A stretch of DNA of 64,000 nt from Sphingobacterium oryzagri (GTDB lineage: Bacteria; Bacteroidota; Bacteroidia; Sphingobacteriales; Sphingobacteriaceae), in NCBI RefSeq assembly GCF_028736175.1, contig NZ_CP117880.1, positions 2,170,001-2,234,000 on the forward strand, written 5' to 3'. The notes under the pieces were generated by a model. That model was given only the letters and a program-made list of their open reading frames with translations, was not told the DNA's origin and did not search any database. Below are positions 7,043 through 15,601 of this stretch, piece after piece. The position numbers were made by a program, and so were the translations under genes. Numbering within the stretch: position 1 is the first letter of the stretch; each line of letters begins with the position of its first letter.

Positions 7043-7612
7043 ATGCTAAACCTTGTCTTATTCGGTCCTCCAGGTGCTGGTAAGGGTACTCAGTCAGAAA
7101 AACTTATCGAAAAATATCAATTAGTACATATTTCTACAGGAGATATCTTCCGTGCACACATCAAGGGCCAGACAGATCTAGGTAAACAGGTTAGCCAAAT
7201 CATTGCAGATGGAAACCTGGTGCCTGATTCTATTACGATTGCCATGTTGGAAGAGGAAATCAAGAAAAACCCAGCTGCTAAAGGCTTTATTTTCGATGGT
7301 TTTCCACGCACAGTGGCTCAAGCAGAGGCTTTAGATGCTTTTTTAGCAAGCATCGATCAGCAGATTTCTGGTGTTGTAGCCTTGGATGTAACAGAAGAAG
7401 AGTTGACACAACGTATCGCTAAACGTCAGGAGATTTCAGGTCGTGCTGATGACGCCGCTGATAAGTTGAAAAAACGCATTGAAGAGTATTTCAGTAAAAC
7501 GATTCACGTGTTGCCTTACTACGAAGCGCAAGGTAAATTGGCAAAAGTAGATGGCATTGGTGAGATCGATACAATTTTCCAATCGTTGACTTCGATCATC
7601 GATCAATATTAA
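7043..7612 (+). CDS. adk: Adenylate kinase
   Basis: 189 residues. The P-loop GPPGAGKGTQ is at about residues 8-17, the NMP-binding segment STGDIFRAHI near residue 31, FDGFPRT near residue 84, and the LID-side arginines in KRQEISGRADD near residue 125. It is the short-LID form without a zinc four-cysteine knuckle, as is usual in Bacteroidota. It interconverts ATP + AMP and 2 ADP in the cytoplasm. It is followed 21 bases later by obgE on the same strand, which suggests one transcript. It begins 28 bases after a strong terminator, so it needs its own promoter, which was not recognised. Confidence 0.97.
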   Translation: MLNLVLFGPPGAGKGTQSEKLIEKYQLVHISTGDIFRAHIKGQTDLGKQVSQIIADGNLVPDSITIAMLEEEIKKNPAAKGFIFDGFPRTVAQAEALDAFLASIDQQISGVVALDVTEEELTQRIAKRQEISGRADDAADKLKKRIEEYFSKTIHVLPYYEAQGKLAKVDGIGEIDTIFQSLTSIIDQY

Positions 7613-7633
7613 TAGTAAAAGCATACTAAGAAC

Positions 7634-8632
7634 ATGGCCCAAGGCTCAAATTTTGTAGATTACGTGAAAGTGTGTTGCCGTTCGGGGCATGGAGGTGCTG
7701 GTTCTGCGCATTTACACCGTGATAAGTTTACCGCCAAAGGTGGGCCCGATGGCGGTGATGGTGGTCGCGGAGGCCATATCATCTTAAAAGGATCAAATCA
7801 ACACTGGACCTTACTTCACTTAAAGTTTCGTAAGCATATTATTGCACCAAATGGTGAGTCGGGTGGATCTGCACTTCGGAGTGGCGCCACCGGTAAAGAT
7901 GAAATATTGGAAGTACCGCTAGGCACAGTAGCTAAAGATGCGGAAACCGGCGAGGTGTTATTTGATATTACCGAAGACGGTGAAATGAAGATTTTGACAC
8001 CAGGCGGTAAAGGTGGATTGGGCAACTGGCACTTTAAATCGGCTACGCAACAAACGCCGCGCTATTCGCAGCCTGGTCTTCCTGGGCAGGAGCAGTGGAT
8101 TGTGTTGGAGTTAAAGGTACTGGCCGATGTAGGGTTGGTCGGTTTTCCGAATGCGGGTAAATCAACCTTGCTTTCAGTTGTTTCGGCTGCTAAACCAGAA
8201 ATTGCCAATTATCCATTTACCACGTTGGTGCCCAATCTGGGTATCGTAGGTTACCGCGATAATAAATCTTTTGTCATGGCTGATATTCCGGGTATTATTG
8301 AGGGAGCATCGCAAGGAAAAGGCTTAGGTTATCGTTTCTTACGCCACATCGAACGAAATTCGGTGTTGTTGTTTATGGTTCCGGCAGATACCGACCGAAG
8401 TATTGAAGAAGAGTACCGGATTTTGCTTAATGAGCTTACCGCGTATAACCCCGAGCTTATTGATAAACCCAGATTACTGGCCATTACCAAAGCAGATATG
8501 CTCGACGAAGAGTTGGAGGCTGAAATGAAGGAAACGCTGCCGAAAGGTATTCCAGCTATCTTTATATCTTCGGTTGCCGGTAAAAACATTACCCAGCTGA
8601 AAGATATGCTTTGGAAAGCGATCAATGCTTAA
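7634..8632 (+). CDS. obgE: Obg-family GTPase ObgE/CgtA
   Basis: 332 residues. The glycine-rich Obg fold (about 1-158) contains [14 protein letters not shown] and repeated PGG/GG turns. The G domain has G1 GFPNAGKST near residue 168, the G2 region YPFTT, G3 [11 protein letters not shown]4 TKAD and G5 SSVAG. The C-terminal OCT domain of some Obg proteins is absent, as in other Bacteroidota. Obg binds the 50S ribosomal subunit and acts in ribosome assembly and stress response. It is cotranscribed with adk. Confidence 0.97.
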   Translation: MAQGSNFVDYVKVCCRSGHGGAGSAHLHRDKFTAKGGPDGGDGGRGGHIILKGSNQHWTLLHLKFRKHIIAPNGESGGSALRSGATGKDEILEVPLGTVAKDAETGEVLFDITEDGEMKILTPGGKGGLGNWHFKSATQQTPRYSQPGLPGQEQWIVLELKVLADVGLVGFPNAGKSTLLSVVSAAKPEIANYPFTTLVPNLGIVGYRDNKSFVMADIPGIIEGASQGKGLGYRFLRHIERNSVLLFMVPADTDRSIEEEYRILLNELTAYNPELIDKPRLLAITKADMLDEELEAEMKETLPKGIPAIFISSVAGKNITQLKDMLWKAINA

Positions 8633-8858
8633 AGCGTATCAGGTAAGCCTGCGTTTAGGTTGATATTTTTGACTTGTGTTGCATATTATGTGCACATCAA
8701 GCCGTATGATACAGCGGCAATTTGCTTTGGCAAGTTGTCGCTTTTTTATAAACCGACTATTTTGCAGGCTCTCTGCTCGCATTCGCAGCACCGTCTAAGC
8801 GCTGTTGCGACGGAAAAAACGCGTGACAACAGTAGCTGTTAATTATCAGATGATGGTA

Positions 8859-9467
8859 TTATATGATCGGAAATAATTTCGTCTCGACGCTAATCTTAAA
8901 ATTGGTATTGATGCAGTCGAAAAACTGCTTGTTTATCAAAGTTCTATGCTCTTCGATAAGATAAGGCACATAAAGCGTATGATGTTGTAACCTTAATTTA
9001 TAGTAGCCAAACAGCGTGCCTTTATTCGACTGTACCGACTTAATCTCGCTTACTTCTTTTACATCACGCAGCAGGTTAAACTGTATATGTTGGCCATCGC
9101 TATAGTTTACCAATACTTCTGCCAGGTCTGGGTCAAAGAAAATACGCTGTGCTTTCAACACCTTTACATGGTTGCTATACACAAACAGCTGCCCGATTAG
9201 ATACAGACTTAACGGCAGACCTATCCACAGGATTTTAATTTTAAAGCCGAGCAAGAGCAGGACAAGAAATAGCACGATGCCAATACCCACCGTAATCAAG
9301 GTGTTTCGTGTCGTGCGGGCAATTAGTTGCGCTGTGCTATCGACCAATTGCAGCCGCTGAGGTTGTTGTGCGTGAACGACTGCTGTGCTTGGACCATTCA
9401 TAAAGAAACGTCTAGACAGGTAATACAGTAAAACAGCCAGCAGGACTAAAATCAGTAGGATACGCAT
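8859..9467 (-). CDS. Uncharacterised membrane protein
   Basis: 202 residues from the ATG at 9467; an adjacent GTG one codon earlier is less likely. It has one N-terminal transmembrane helix (about 3-22), then a helical pair (about 58-77 and 81-98). The C-terminal half is soluble and mixed in charge, with a pattern (AQRIFFDPDLAEVLVNY, FGYYKLRLQHHTLYVPY) that looks like a PH-like or beta-rich cytoplasmic domain. No family was recognised. It follows panB by 11 bases on the same strand, so it is probably cotranscribed with it, although nothing in the sequence ties it to pantothenate synthesis. Confidence 0.75.
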   Translation of the reverse strand: MRILLILVLLAVLLYYLSRRFFMNGPSTAVVHAQQPQRLQLVDSTAQLIARTTRNTLITVGIGIVLFLVLLLLGFKIKILWIGLPLSLYLIGQLFVYSNHVKVLKAQRIFFDPDLAEVLVNYSDGQHIQFNLLRDVKEVSEIKSVQSNKGTLFGYYKLRLQHHTLYVPYLIEEHRTLINKQFFDCINTNFKISVETKLFPII

Positions 9468-9478
9468 CACAGAGTCTA

Positions 9479-10294
9479 TTAATATTGTTCTTGTTCGTTG
9501 GGATAATTCCCCGATTTTACATCAGCGGCATACTGGCTGGCGGCTTCAACGACGCTGCTATACAGTTGCATATACTGGCGCAAAAACTTGGGTTTGAAAT
9601 CTTTGGTGAAACCCAGCATATCGTTTACCACCAATACCTGTCCATCACATCCACTGCCTGCACCGATACCCACTGTGGGAATAGCCAGCGATGCTGAAAC
9701 TTCTTCGGCCAGCTTTGCTGGAATTTTTTCCAGAACAATCGCAAAACAACCGATCTCTTGCAAGACTAGCGCATCGGCTTTGAGTTTTTGGGCTTCGGCT
9801 TCTTCCTGTGCACGAACGCCAAACGTACCAAATTTATTGATGGCCTGTGGTGTTAAGCCGAGATGGCCACATACCGGAATGCCGGCATCAATAATCTTTT
9901 TGATGTTTTCGGCTATTTCTATGCCGCCTTCCAGCTTTAGGGCGTGTGCGCCAGATTCTTTCATCATGCGTACAGCCGCTTTGAAAGCATCTTCGGCCGT
10001 TCCCTGGTATTCACCAAAAGGAAGATCAACTAATACCAACGCACGCTTGGTACCACGTGCCACCGCGCTAGCGTGATAGATCATGTGGTCCAGGGTGATC
10101 GGTAATGTGGTCTCGTAACCAGCAAAAACATTGGCTGCCGAGTCGCCAACCAATAAAATATCTAACCCTGCCTCGTCTAGCGCTCTGGCCGTTGAAAAGT
10201 CGTAAGCCGTTAACATACTTATTTTCTCACCTTTCTGTTTCATGCCTAGAATGGTGTTTGTGGTCACGCGTTTGATTATTTTATTTACTGACAT
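9479..10294 (-). CDS. panB: 3-methyl-2-oxobutanoate hydroxymethyltransferase
   Basis: 271 residues, the standard PanB length, forming a TIM barrel. It shows the family motifs MLTAYDFSTARALDEAGLD, LLVGDSAANVFAGYETT, DLPFGEYQ, KLEGG and HLGLTPQ. The metal-binding acids are in VGDS and in DLPF, and the catalytic glutamate is in LEKIPAKLAEEVS near residue 180. It transfers a hydroxymethyl group from methylenetetrahydrofolate to ketoisovalerate, the first committed step of pantothenate and CoA synthesis. No other pan genes are in the window. It is divergent from the pseudouridine synthase gene. Confidence 0.96.
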   Translation of the reverse strand: MSVNKIIKRVTTNTILGMKQKGEKISMLTAYDFSTARALDEAGLDILLVGDSAANVFAGYETTLPITLDHMIYHASAVARGTKRALVLVDLPFGEYQGTAEDAFKAAVRMMKESGAHALKLEGGIEIAENIKKIIDAGIPVCGHLGLTPQAINKFGTFGVRAQEEAEAQKLKADALVLQEIGCFAIVLEKIPAKLAEEVSASLAIPTVGIGAGSGCDGQVLVVNDMLGFTKDFKPKFLRQYMQLYSSVVEAASQYAADVKSGNYPNEQEQY

Positions 10295-10395
10295 CTCTTT
10301 TGTGTTGATGAAGACAAAACTAAAGAATTAAAACAGAAATATGCTAAATAATCCCATATTGCCAAGGCTCACTCTTTTATCTAACCGAGATTTGT

Positions 10396-10403
10396 TATTT
10401 TTG
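10396..10403 (+). promoter_or_regulatory. -7 element of the pseudouridine synthase gene
   Basis: TATTTTTG matches TAnnTTTG and ends only 5 bases before the start codon at 10409. If it is used, the transcript would be leaderless or nearly so. No TTG was found at the usual -33 spacing. Confidence 0.4.
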
Positions 10404-10408
10404 CAGCT

Positions 10409-11152
10409 ATGCAGGAAAACGAAAGTCGTTTATTTAAATTCCCGAAATTTCAGGACCTAATCATTTTTGAAGATGATAATTTAATCGTGATCAACAAGCC
10501 ACCTTTTGTGGCTTCGTTAGACGATCGTAGTGGTGGTGAAGTAAACATTCTCCGATTGGCAAAAAAATATCATGCCGACGCCCAGGTTTGTCACCGCCTT
10601 GATAAAGATACCTCTGGTATTTTGTTAATCGCTAAAAATCCCGAAACCTATCGTTTGGTTTCGATTGAATTTGAACGCAGACGCGTTAATAAGGTGTATC
10701 ACGCTATTATTGGCGGTACACATACGTTTGATAATCTATTAGTTGATCTGCCTATACTTAACCAAGGCAACAAGAATGTATCTATTGACCGGGCGAATGG
10801 TAAGGCTGCTGAAACGATATTTAATTCGATGATGTATTTTAAACATTTCACCTTGGTGGAGTGTAAGCCTATTACCGGACGTATGCACCAGATTCGGATT
10901 CACTTGGCCACACAACATGCGGCGATTGTAGGCGATGCGATGTATCGGGGCAAGCCTGTTTTCCTCTCGCAGATTAAAAAGCGCGGCTTTACGATGGCCA
11001 AAGATCAAGAGGAACTGCCTATCATGAAGCGTTTTGCGCTACACGCGCGCTATGTAAACTTTCAAATAGATGGCAAAGATTACGCTTTTGAAGCGCCATA
11101 TCCGAAAGATTTTGCAACCTTATTGAAATTGTTAGAAAAATTTGATCGTTAA
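10409..11152 (+). CDS. RluA-family RNA pseudouridine synthase
   Basis: 247 residues. The catalytic aspartate lies in HRLDKDTSGILLIAK near residue 67. It also has the family motifs INKPPF near residue 30, KVYHAI near residue 94, and GRMHQIRIHLA near residue 157. There is no S4 domain, so it belongs to the shorter RluA/TruC-like branch. It converts specific uridines of rRNA or tRNA to pseudouridine; the exact target cannot be told. It is divergent from panB, and the thioredoxin-like gene starts 11 bases after it, so pseudouridine synthase, TlpA-like protein and pyrF form a tight same-strand run. Confidence 0.93.
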   Translation: MQENESRLFKFPKFQDLIIFEDDNLIVINKPPFVASLDDRSGGEVNILRLAKKYHADAQVCHRLDKDTSGILLIAKNPETYRLVSIEFERRRVNKVYHAIIGGTHTFDNLLVDLPILNQGNKNVSIDRANGKAAETIFNSMMYFKHFTLVECKPITGRMHQIRIHLATQHAAIVGDAMYRGKPVFLSQIKKRGFTMAKDQEELPIMKRFALHARYVNFQIDGKDYAFEAPYPKDFATLLKLLEKFDR

Positions 11153-11163
11153 AGCACAACCGT

Positions 11164-11763
11164 ATGAAAGATAGAAAGAAGTTTTGGCGTGTGGTGACGA
11201 ATGTGGTTTTTGCCCTGCTGGTGATTGCCTTGTTGGTGCCGGCAAGCCGTTTCTGGATCAGTGGGCAGCTCATGAAAATCGGTTTTTTTAAACCCAGTCT
11301 GGAAACGTCGGAAGATAGTACCGCTGCGCGCGATACGGTTGCAGCCTCACTGCCTACGCATGTTTCGTTTACAAACGAAGGTGGCGAGGTGCTGTCGACC
11401 AAAGATTTAGCAGGTAAAGTCGTATTTATCAACTTTTGGGCTACTTGGTGCCCACCTTGTAAGGCCGAGATGCCATCGATTCAACAATTGAAAGATAAGT
11501 TTAAGGATAACGAAGAGGTCGTTTTTATGTTGGTCGAGATTGATGGCGAAGCTACCAAAGCACGCGAATTTATGAAGCAGGGCAAGATGGATCTGCCGAT
11601 TTATTTCCCGGCGAGTGAAATTCCAAGTACGTGGTTGGGTCAATCTATACCGACAACCGTAATTTTAGACAAGGCCGGCAATGTTGCTGCACATCGCGAG
11701 GGGATGGCTGACTATTCGCGTAAAGAAGTTTTTGAGTTTATTACCAACCTAACCAAGAAATAA
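11164..11763 (+). CDS. TlpA-family thioredoxin-like disulfide reductase
   Basis: 199 residues. An uncleaved N-terminal anchor (about 8-31, [18 protein letters not shown]) puts the domain in the periplasm. The thioredoxin fold starts near residue 55, with the active site [15 protein letters not shown] near residue 93 (CPPC) and a cis-proline in SIPTTVILD. Such proteins reduce disulfides in periplasmic partners, for example during cytochrome maturation. Here the neighbours (pseudouridine synthase 11 bases before, pyrF 1 base after) give no hint of the partner. Confidence 0.92.
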   Translation: MKDRKKFWRVVTNVVFALLVIALLVPASRFWISGQLMKIGFFKPSLETSEDSTAARDTVAASLPTHVSFTNEGGEVLSTKDLAGKVVFINFWATWCPPCKAEMPSIQQLKDKFKDNEEVVFMLVEIDGEATKAREFMKQGKMDLPIYFPASEIPSTWLGQSIPTTVILDKAGNVAAHREGMADYSRKEVFEFITNLTKK

Positions 11764-11764
11764 G

Positions 11765-12598
11765 ATGACAAGAGCGGAGCTTGTTCGCGAAATCAAAGCT
11801 AAGAAGAGCTTTTTATGTGTCGGCCTAGATACCGATATCGATAAAATTCCCCAGCACTTGCTGGATGAGGAAGACCCCATATTTTCATTTAACAAGGCGA
11901 TTATTAAAGCTACAGAAGACCTCTGTGTGGCTTATAAGCCTAATATTGCTTTCTATGAAAGCTACGGTGCGAAAGGCTGGGTATCGCTTCAGCGGACCTG
12001 GGAAGCGCTGCCAAAAAACTGTTTCAGTATAGCGGATGCCAAACGTGGTGATATTGGTAATACATCCACCCGGTATGCACATGCTTTTTTTAATCAAGCG
12101 GTTTCCGGTTTAGGTTTCGATTCGATCACTATTGCGCCTTACATGGGTGCAGATTCGGTAATTCCATTTTTGGATATGCCTGAGAAATGGGCTATTGTAC
12201 TTGCTTTAACATCCAATGTGGGCAGTGCGGATTTTCAGAACTTGACAGACAGCGCAGGCGAACAGCTTTTTGAAACGGTGTTAAAAAAAGTGGCCAGCTG
12301 GGGGCGCGTTGATAATACGATGTTTGTCGTGGGCGCTACACGTGGCGAGGCATTATTGCAGGTACGCAAACATGTGCCCGATCATTTTCTACTGGTGCCC
12401 GGCGTAGGCGCACAAGGTGGATCGCTGCAAGACGTTTGCCGCTATGGCATGAACAGCGACTGCGGCTTATTGGTGAATAGCACGCGGGGTATTATTTATG
12501 CTTCCAACGGACGTGATTTTGCTGAGCGTGCGCGAGCGGAGGCGTTGATTCTCCAACAGGAAATGGCAGCAGAACTGGAACGTTTCGGTATCGTTTAA
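11765..12598 (+). CDS. pyrF: Orotidine 5'-phosphate decarboxylase (type 2 PyrF)
   Basis: 277 residues, the longer subfamily 2 form. The substrate loop is FLCVGLDTD near residue 17. The catalytic Asp-Lys-Asp set is seen as [12 protein letters not shown] near residue 90, and the phosphate-binding segments are [10 protein letters not shown] and STRGIIYA. It performs the last step of UMP synthesis, OMP to UMP + CO2. It starts one base after the TlpA-like stop, which implies cotranscription. A weak hairpin (AAAAGC/GCTTTT, 12597-12620) with a T-rich tail follows the stop. Confidence 0.97.
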   Translation: MTRAELVREIKAKKSFLCVGLDTDIDKIPQHLLDEEDPIFSFNKAIIKATEDLCVAYKPNIAFYESYGAKGWVSLQRTWEALPKNCFSIADAKRGDIGNTSTRYAHAFFNQAVSGLGFDSITIAPYMGADSVIPFLDMPEKWAIVLALTSNVGSADFQNLTDSAGEQLFETVLKKVASWGRVDNTMFVVGATRGEALLQVRKHVPDHFLLVPGVGAQGGSLQDVCRYGMNSDCGLLVNSTRGIIYASNGRDFAERARAEALILQQEMAAELERFGIV

Positions 12599-12679
12599 AA
12601 GCTGGGTCTTCCTGGCTTTTCTTTATTATGCTAGTTTTTGGCACAATAATTATGATGTAAGGCTGGTGAAAATATAGCT

Positions 12680-13429
12680 ATGCGTAATTCAATTTTTCGT
12701 TTTCTGGCGCTTCCTTTAGTCTTATCGTTGGGCGCCTGTAGTTCCATTTATATGCCCAACGTACCTGCAACGCCCATGTTTAGAGAACAGGGCGAGGTGT
12801 ACGTTGCTGCACATAGTAATGTAAAAGGCAATATCAGTGGAAATGTCGGTTTTGCCGTGGGCAAGCATGTGGCCGTTATCGCAAACGGATCGTATATTGA
12901 TCGGGGAGGCGAGCGAAGTAACGAACTTTTTAAGCAGCAGCTTGTAGAGGGTGGTATTGGTTATTTCACCAAGATTGGCAAAGAAAAGCGTCAAGTTTTT
13001 GAAGCTTATGCGGGTTATGGCGTAGGCTCATCGACGGAAATATTCCGACGGGCCACGACAACGGGAATGGCACCTGTAGAGACGCGAACGATGGATTTTG
13101 ATAAGATATTTGTGCAAGTAAATTATTCGTCTACCCGCAAACAAAAGCTAAATTTGTTTGGCAAAAGGCGCGAGCTAAATTACGGAACGGCCATACGCGC
13201 CAGTCGTGTGCTGATGAAAGATTTTATGATCGATGGTTTGTCGAGTCCGGCGGAAGAAGCATTATTTATTGAGCCTTTGTTTTTTACGCGTTTAGAATTA
13301 AACAAAGGGTTTCAGTTGCAATACACAAACGGTTTCAACTTTAATGTGCTCGATAACGAATACTTAAAAGCGGGAAATGCCGTTTTTACTTTAGGTGTGA
13401 CGTATAATTTTGGTGGCAGAAGAAAATAA
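12680..13429 (+). CDS. Predicted outer-membrane lipoprotein, beta-rich
   Basis: 249 residues. The signal peptide ends in a lipobox (LSLGAC, Cys20). The rest is rich in alternating aromatic/polar strands and ends in the pattern FTLGVTYNFGGRRK, like beta-barrel surface proteins. No catalytic motif or named family was recognised. It is followed 13 bases later by a second lipoprotein gene on the same strand, with which it probably forms an operon ending at a strong terminator. A structural or adhesive envelope role is the most that can be inferred. Confidence 0.75.
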   Translation: MRNSIFRFLALPLVLSLGACSSIYMPNVPATPMFREQGEVYVAAHSNVKGNISGNVGFAVGKHVAVIANGSYIDRGGERSNELFKQQLVEGGIGYFTKIGKEKRQVFEAYAGYGVGSSTEIFRRATTTGMAPVETRTMDFDKIFVQVNYSSTRKQKLNLFGKRRELNYGTAIRASRVLMKDFMIDGLSSPAEEALFIEPLFFTRLELNKGFQLQYTNGFNFNVLDNEYLKAGNAVFTLGVTYNFGGRRK

Positions 13430-13442
13430 AGATAATATTAAT

Positions 13443-14042
13443 ATGAAAACAAGAAATATTGCCCTGATCTGTTTAGCTATGCTATCGATCTTTTTGGGTG
13501 GATGTGCGGTAAGCAAAAAGAATATCGATGCTTTAGCAAAGTGTGATTATACGGTTGAGTCGTTGCAGGACGTTCGTTTGGCTGGGCGCGCGGTAGATAG
13601 TTATACTTCGGGCAACAGCGTAAACCTGGCCTCTTTACCCACCGTTGCCTTGGCTATGCTACGGAAGGATCTGCCGCTAGAAGCTAAAGTGAATATGAAG
13701 GTAAGCAACCCAACAACCACTAAAACAGCCATCAACTCGTTCAAATACTTGATCGAGATACAGGGTAAGCCTTTATTTGAGGGCACGGTAGACCAAAATA
13801 TCCAGTTGGCTAACGGAGAGAGTACAGTGGTACCGCTAACCTTTAAAGCGAATATTTTTGGGGCGACTCAAGAAAAAGGCTTAGAAAATGTATTAAATGA
13901 AATATTTACCAGAAAAGGCGAGGGGTTTTTGGTATTAAAGATTAAACCGTCTGTTAAAATAGGAAATAGCAATATCTATTATCCCGGTTATATTACGGTA
14001 GACAGGAACTTGGCTAAAAGCATCGGAAAGCTGGTCATGTAA
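13443..14042 (+). CDS. LEA type 2-like lipoprotein
   Basis: 199 residues from the ATG at 13443. An in-frame GTG at 13410 would overlap the preceding gene and displace the signal peptide. The signal peptide carries lipobox LGGC (Cys22). The central region (about 60-165: VNMKVSNPTTTKTAINSF, FEGTVDQNIQLANGES, VPLTFKANIF) has the hydrophobic strand pattern and the NPT motif of the LEA-2/WHy fold, associated with desiccation or stress protection. The function in this organism is inferred from fold resemblance only. It is the last gene before a bidirectional terminator. Confidence 0.75.
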   Translation: MKTRNIALICLAMLSIFLGGCAVSKKNIDALAKCDYTVESLQDVRLAGRAVDSYTSGNSVNLASLPTVALAMLRKDLPLEAKVNMKVSNPTTTKTAINSFKYLIEIQGKPLFEGTVDQNIQLANGESTVVPLTFKANIFGATQEKGLENVLNEIFTRKGEGFLVLKIKPSVKIGNSNIYYPGYITVDRNLAKSIGKLVM

Positions 14043-14046
14043 TGCG

Positions 14047-14078
14047 AAAAAGAGGAACATCACGTTCCTCTTTTTTTT
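14047..14078. terminator. Strong bidirectional terminator
   Basis: AAAAAGAGGAAC (14047-14058), loop ATCAC, GTTCCTCTTTTT (14064-14075) plus further Ts. It is flanked by A and T tracts, so it can serve both the lipoprotein operon on the plus strand and the PagL-like gene ending at 14084 on the minus strand. Confidence 0.9.
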
Positions 14079-14083
14079 GTCTT

Positions 14084-15229
14084 TTAACGTCTATTCCGGT
14101 TAAATGTATACCCGACGGTCCACTCAATAAAATCTGCTTTACCTTTGTGCGCTTTGATAGACACACCGGCATTAATATTCTTATAGACATAGTAACGTGC
14201 CCCTGCACGCAAGAATATGCGGGTAATCTCCCCATTAAAATATTGCTTGTGTAGGTAATAACCGACGTTTCCATTTAAGACGAGGTTACGGTTTAAGACG
14301 TGCGCAAGATAGAAAGATGGACCGTAAGATAGCTTCGCGCTTAACGTGCCGCTTTTATCACCAGCGATCTGGTCGCTATTTCCAGACTCGGAGTAAAACA
14401 AATCTAAACCGCCACCCATACGCCATTTATGCGAGACGTGGGCACTGGCGTAGGCGCTTAAAGTTGTCTTTAAAAAGCGGGTATCGATGTCACGTTCCAG
14501 TTGCTTCCAGCCGATGCCGTAGTTAATGTGGTAATAGATGTTGCGCTCATAAGACCTTATATCTCGTTTGTCAGGAAGTACCGTCTCTGCATGCGGTTGA
14601 TAGGTGATAGAGGCCGTTAACGGAATCAAGTTTACGCCGCTATTCGGAAGCCGCATCGCACCATTTGAAAAATGGTGAAAGGCCAAACCTAGTCCTGCGC
14701 GCCACTTGGGGCTTAATTTATATTGGGTGCGCAAGCCAAAATCGATAAATACGTTATTTTTGGCACCTATTACCTGATTTAGCGGATTTGTTTCTTCATC
14801 ATAAGGGTTGAAGTTTCCTGATATCCCCAGACCGATACGGTAGTCAAATGCCCATCGTTTATTGGCAAGGTTGCCAAAAGGCGTTTGCACAAATCCATAA
14901 ATTGCATAAGGGCTGCCAATAATATCAGTGTTAAAGGTGCTGCTATATAAACCCACACCGTATATCGGGTTATTGTATAAAGCAAAATATTGATCGTCAG
15001 ATTTTTGTATCCGCCAGCCCACTTTCAAGTTTACTCCATTATAATAAGCACTTTGAAAGGCTGTTTCGCGTGCTTCCTTAGACGCCAATATGCCGCCATT
15101 TTCTACCTCGAGCTCAATAATCAATGGGTTTTTCGTGGCTTTGGACTGAACAAGCGTATCTATTTGTCCAAAAAGTGGCGTGTATCCGAGCAAAGACACA
15201 CCCACGATGCTGTATAAAATTTTTTTCAA
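14084..15229 (-). CDS. Acyloxyacyl hydrolase / PagL-like lipid A 3-O-deacylase
   Basis: 381 residues with a cleavable signal peptide (MKKILYSIVGVSLLGYTPLFG). The segment around residue 185, FHHFSNGAMRLPNSG, reproduces the His-x-Ser-Asn active-site motif of PagL outer-membrane barrels, which remove the 3-O-linked acyl chain of lipid A. Flanking strands with alternating aromatic residues and a C-terminus ending in TVGYTFNRN fit a beta-barrel. The protein is about twice the size of proteobacterial PagL, as is common for Bacteroidota homologues, so an extra N- or C-terminal region has unknown function. It is monocistronic. Confidence 0.8.
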   Translation of the reverse strand: MKKILYSIVGVSLLGYTPLFGQIDTLVQSKATKNPLIIELEVENGGILASKEARETAFQSAYYNGVNLKVGWRIQKSDDQYFALYNNPIYGVGLYSSTFNTDIIGSPYAIYGFVQTPFGNLANKRWAFDYRIGLGISGNFNPYDEETNPLNQVIGAKNNVFIDFGLRTQYKLSPKWRAGLGLAFHHFSNGAMRLPNSGVNLIPLTASITYQPHAETVLPDKRDIRSYERNIYYHINYGIGWKQLERDIDTRFLKTTLSAYASAHVSHKWRMGGGLDLFYSESGNSDQIAGDKSGTLSAKLSYGPSFYLAHVLNRNLVLNGNVGYYLHKQYFNGEITRIFLRAGARYYVYKNINAGVSIKAHKGKADFIEWTVGYTFNRNRR

Positions 15230-15601
15230 TTTACTTCCTAATATGCGATAATGCTGGCGCCAAAGTTATTAATTTTTACGATAGTGCGCCCTGGTCTCCA
15301 TTCTTTTTTACACACGGTTGAAATAGCATCAATCGATAGCATCAACATCGTGTCGTTTATCATTGGTCTTTGCGTGAAACTCCCGAAAACAGCTAAGCTG
15401 TTGCTGCACGGATATAGACGGAATAATCCATAATCAAGCAAATGCTTATAAAAAAAGAAATCGTCCGAATAAAACACGCGTCATCGGAAACGTATGACGA
15501 AGCAGTCCTTCGTGTCCATGACACTAAACTGCTTCGTCGATGTTTCGCGTAATCTTACGGACGAAAATAGCTATTCTACGTAAAACTAGTTGTTTTGCGC
15601 T
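15230..15601. other. 372-base intergenic region
   Basis: No convincing gene. It contains a long stem-loop at 15496-15538: GACGAAGCAGT pairs perfectly with ACTGCTTCGTC, with an inner GTGTC/GACAC stem. No T-tract follows on the minus strand, so it is not a classical terminator of treZ, although it lies just after it. The part near 15240-15330 is expected to hold the promoter of the PagL-like gene, but no good -7 match was found. Confidence 0.5.

Noticed and set aside
9588..10076. 162-codon plus-strand frame
   Set aside because: Antisense to panB, which has all family motifs. It contains no domain signature and is a consequence of codon bias.
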